Assembly (NCBI GenBank): GCA_007118555.1
Contig: SKRJ01000327.1
Span: 1-8,427, forward strand
DNA from: Anaerolineae bacterium
GTDB taxonomy: Bacteria > Chloroflexota > Anaerolineae > UBA1429
Length of the DNA stretch: 8,427 bases
Reading direction: 5' to 3'
Part shown: one piece after another, positions 7,028 to 8,427 of the stretch
How positions within the stretch are numbered: position 1 is the first letter of the stretch
How the letters are laid out: the number at the start of each line of letters is the position of its first letter
Translations under genes and position numbers: made by a program
The notes under the pieces: model-generated
Database searches by the model: none
Seen by the model: only the letters and a program-made list of their open reading frames with translations
Told to the model about the DNA's origin: nothing

Positions 7028-8098
7028 ATGCCCGATACCATGACCACTCGCGAGCGAATCGCGCGCATCCTCGCTCATCAGGAGGCGGACCGCGTGCCGG
7101 TTGCCGACATCCCTTGGCCCAGCACCCTGGAGCGCTGGCGGCGCGAGGGCCTGCCACGCTCTGTGGACTGGGAGGACCATTTCGGTACCGACAAGATCGT
7201 GACCATCTCGCCCGATAACAGCCCGCGGTATCCGATCCAGGTGCTGGAGGAGACCGACGAGTACCGTGTGTTCACCTCCCAGTGGGGCGTGACGCTGCGC
7301 CAGTGGAGCCACGCCGCAGGCACCCCGCATCGCGAGGGCTTTACTGTCCAAGACCCCGACTCGTGGCGCGCGGCGAAAGAACGCATGACTCCCGATCCCG
7401 ATCGTATCGACTGGAGGCGCCTCCAGTCCCACTGGCGCCGGTGGCGTGAGGAGGGCGTCTGGATCAACGGCGGCCTCTGGTTCGGATTCGAGGTGACCTA
7501 CTCGCACTTTGTCGGCGTGCCGCTGTTCCTGGCGATGATCGAACAGCCTGAATGGGTGCGTGAGATGGCCGATACCATGGTCGATCTCAGCATCGCTTTG
7601 CTGGAGATGGTGTGGGAGGCAGGCTACCACTTGGACGGCATCCACTGGCCCAACGATATGGGCTACAAGGGGGCCCAGTTCATGTCGGTGGCCATGTATC
7701 GCGAGCTGTTCAAGCCAGCGGACAAGCGCGCCGCCGACTGGGCCCACGCCAAGGGATTGCCCGTGATGTACCACTCGTGCGGTGACGTCAACCCCTTTGT
7801 GGGCGAGTGGGCCGATCTGGGTATCGAGCTGCTGAACCCGATGGAGATCAAGGCCGGCATGGATCCGCTGGCGCTCAAGGCGCAGTACGGCGACCGCATG
7901 GCGTTCTGGGGCGGGCTGGACGCGCGCCTCTATGAGGATCCGGAGCAGATGTGGGCCGAGATCGAGCGCGTTGTGCCGGCTATGAAGCAGGGCGGCGGGT
8001 ACATCGCAGGAACGGATCACTCGGTGCCAGACAGCGTCTCCCTGGCGCTCTTTCGCGAGTTTGTCGCGCGCTGCAAGGCGGCGGGCAGCTACGCCTGA
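7028..8098 (+). CDS. Uroporphyrinogen decarboxylase-like (UroD/MtaA superfamily) protein
   Basis: 356 residues, typical for the superfamily. The start ERIARILAHQEADRVPV (9-25) is the usual N-terminal signature. Further motifs are DGIHWPNDMG (203-212), YRELFKP (224-230), MYHSCGDV (247-254), LLNPMEIK (268-275), FWGGLDAR (293-300) and GGGYIAGTDHSVPD (322-335). The HemE substrate-binding block (P-x-W-x-M-R-Q-A-G-R) is absent, so this is not the heme-pathway enzyme. H249-S-C251 resembles the H-x-C zinc site of MtaA/MtbA-type methylcobamide methyltransferases. The second zinc Cys of those enzymes is not evident; D330-H331 occupies the corresponding late segment and the only later Cys is C349 near the end. 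The likely role is transfer of a methyl or related one-carbon group from a corrinoid, or a decarboxylase-like reaction on an unknown substrate. Convergence with an MttB-family gene 84 nt away supports methyl transfer, by inference. Confidence 0.9.
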   Translation: MPDTMTTRERIARILAHQEADRVPVADIPWPSTLERWRREGLPRSVDWEDHFGTDKIVTISPDNSPRYPIQVLEETDEYRVFTSQWGVTLRQWSHAAGTPHREGFTVQDPDSWRAAKERMTPDPDRIDWRRLQSHWRRWREEGVWINGGLWFGFEVTYSHFVGVPLFLAMIEQPEWVREMADTMVDLSIALLEMVWEAGYHLDGIHWPNDMGYKGAQFMSVAMYRELFKPADKRAADWAHAKGLPVMYHSCGDVNPFVGEWADLGIELLNPMEIKAGMDPLALKAQYGDRMAFWGGLDARLYEDPEQMWAEIERVVPAMKQGGGYIAGTDHSVPDSVSLALFREFVARCKAAGSYA

Positions 8099-8134
8099 GC
8101 GATGCCACTCTGACGGCGATATCGCTGATCCGAG

Positions 8135-8153
8135 CGGCCCGCATCGCTGGCCG
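8135..8153. terminator. Weak hairpin between convergent UroD-like and MttB-like genes
   Basis: CGGCC (8135-8139) and GGCCG (8149-8153) around a 9-nt loop, in the 84-nt gap between two convergent stops. A perfect palindrome GCGATATCGC lies just upstream at 8116-8125. Neither is followed by a U-run; the terminator role rests mostly on position. Confidence 0.25.
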
Positions 8154-8164
8154 TACTGCGTCGC
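8145..8164 (+). repeat. Imperfect 20-nt direct repeat, right copy
   Basis: Partner of 771-790, with 18 of 20 identities; it overlaps the right arm of the weak hairpin between the UroD-like and MttB-like genes. Confidence 0.25.
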
Positions 8165-8182
8165 TGGCACGGCTCCTGTCGG

Positions 8183-8427
8183 CTACCGCAAAGGGCTCTG
8201 CTCGATAAACGCCAGCAACTGCTCCTGGTGCTCGTCGCTGAGCCGGCTGGATCGATCCAACGAGGGTAGCATGGTGCGGTAGAGCTGCGCCGCCCGATCC
8301 ACATCGGACTGACAGCCCTCGTCCCTCCAGCCGTCCAACATGCGCCGCGACCAGACCGAGGGCTCCCAGAGCGCCTGCCGAAAGTGGCGGACTGTGTGCT
8401 CTGTGGCGATGTAATGGCCGCCCGGGC
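8183..8427 (-). CDS. MttB-family trimethylamine:corrinoid methyltransferase-like protein, C-terminal 80 residues
   Basis: Only the 3' end is in the window; the frame is open from the right edge to a TAG at 8185-8183. The visible part begins PGGHYIATEHTVRHFRQ, followed by LWEPSVWSRRMLDGWRDEG (19-37 of the fragment), a helical DVDRAAQLYRTML and the ending EQLLAFIEQSPLR. GGxxxxxxHTxxHFR, then P-x-x-x-x-R and W-x-x-x-G, is the C-terminal pattern of the MttB superfamily (full length about 480-500 residues). Members move methyl groups from trimethylamine, glycine betaine, proline betaine or other quaternary amines to a corrinoid protein. Whether this one has pyrrolysine (an internal TAG) or is a non-pyrrolysine MtgB/MtpB-type enzyme cannot be seen, since that residue lies upstream of the fragment. 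Its terminal codon is TAG, while the other complete genes here end in TGA. It converges with the UroD/MtaA-like gene. Confidence 0.8.
   Translation of the reverse strand, partial: PGGHYIATEHTVRHFRQALWEPSVWSRRMLDGWRDEGCQSDVDRAAQLYRTMLPSLDRSSRLSDEHQEQLLAFIEQSPLR

Noticed and set aside
7028..8098. Assigning this gene as hemE (heme-pathway uroporphyrinogen decarboxylase)
   Set aside because: The HemE N-terminal block with its substrate-binding Arg residues is missing, and H-S-C-G is present as in methylcobamide methyltransferase relatives.
7004..8170. Open frame of 388 codons on the minus strand opposite the UroD-like gene
   Set aside because: It lies almost wholly antisense to a well-supported gene with family motifs. 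Its own translation is His/Gly/Arg-rich without motifs, as expected from the mirror frame of a GC-rich gene.
1..8427. tRNA, rRNA, CRISPR array, transposase or integrase
   Set aside because: Looked for T-loop consensus, regularly spaced repeats and mobile-element protein motifs on both strands and found none.

Overview
The window looks like a piece of a GC-rich bacterial chromosome (roughly 60% G+C by eye, not computed). Genes start behind strong purine-rich Shine-Dalgarno sequences and are separated by unusually long non-coding gaps. The gene set (a secreted beta-helix surface protein of the choice-of-anchor Q type, a Gfo/Idh/MocA oxidoreductase, a uroporphyrinogen-decarboxylase-like protein and an MttB-like methyltransferase) would fit a Chloroflexota (Anaerolineae-like) or related environmental lineage. 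That taxonomic guess rests on gene content only. I see no mobile element, CRISPR array, tRNA or rRNA.

Layout, left to right. (1) 1-578, minus: the first 192 codons of a secreted right-handed beta-helix protein with a GTG start; the rest lies beyond the left edge. (2) 579-1876: about 1.3 kb without a convincing gene, ending in a sigma70-like promoter and an untranslated leader. (3) 1877-4126, plus: a 749-residue protein with two cyclic-nucleotide-binding domains and a patatin-type esterase domain, closely resembling the neuropathy target esterase (NTE/PNPLA6) family. (4) 4298-4672, minus: a 124-residue DUF3307 membrane protein, convergent with the esterase. (5) 4673-5658: about 1 kb without a convincing gene but rich in inverted repeats. 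(6) 5659-6816, plus: a 385-residue Gfo/Idh/MocA dehydrogenase, followed by a 13-bp-stem hairpin. (7) 7028-8098, plus: a 356-residue UroD/MtaA-like protein. (8) 8183-8427, minus: the last 80 codons of an MttB-family (trimethylamine:corrinoid methyltransferase superfamily) protein, running off the right edge and convergent with gene 7.

The most informative area is the right end. The UroD/MtaA-like protein with an H-x-C-G motif next to an MttB-family gene points to corrinoid-dependent methyl transfer, for example demethylation of a quaternary amine or methoxylated compound. The Gfo/Idh/MocA dehydrogenase upstream could supply or process the carbon skeleton. This is inference from family and position; no corrinoid protein or reductive activator is in view. 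On the left, the NTE-like enzyme is a stand-alone cyclic-nucleotide-responsive lipid hydrolase candidate. The DUF3307 protein and the beta-helix protein have no evident link to it.
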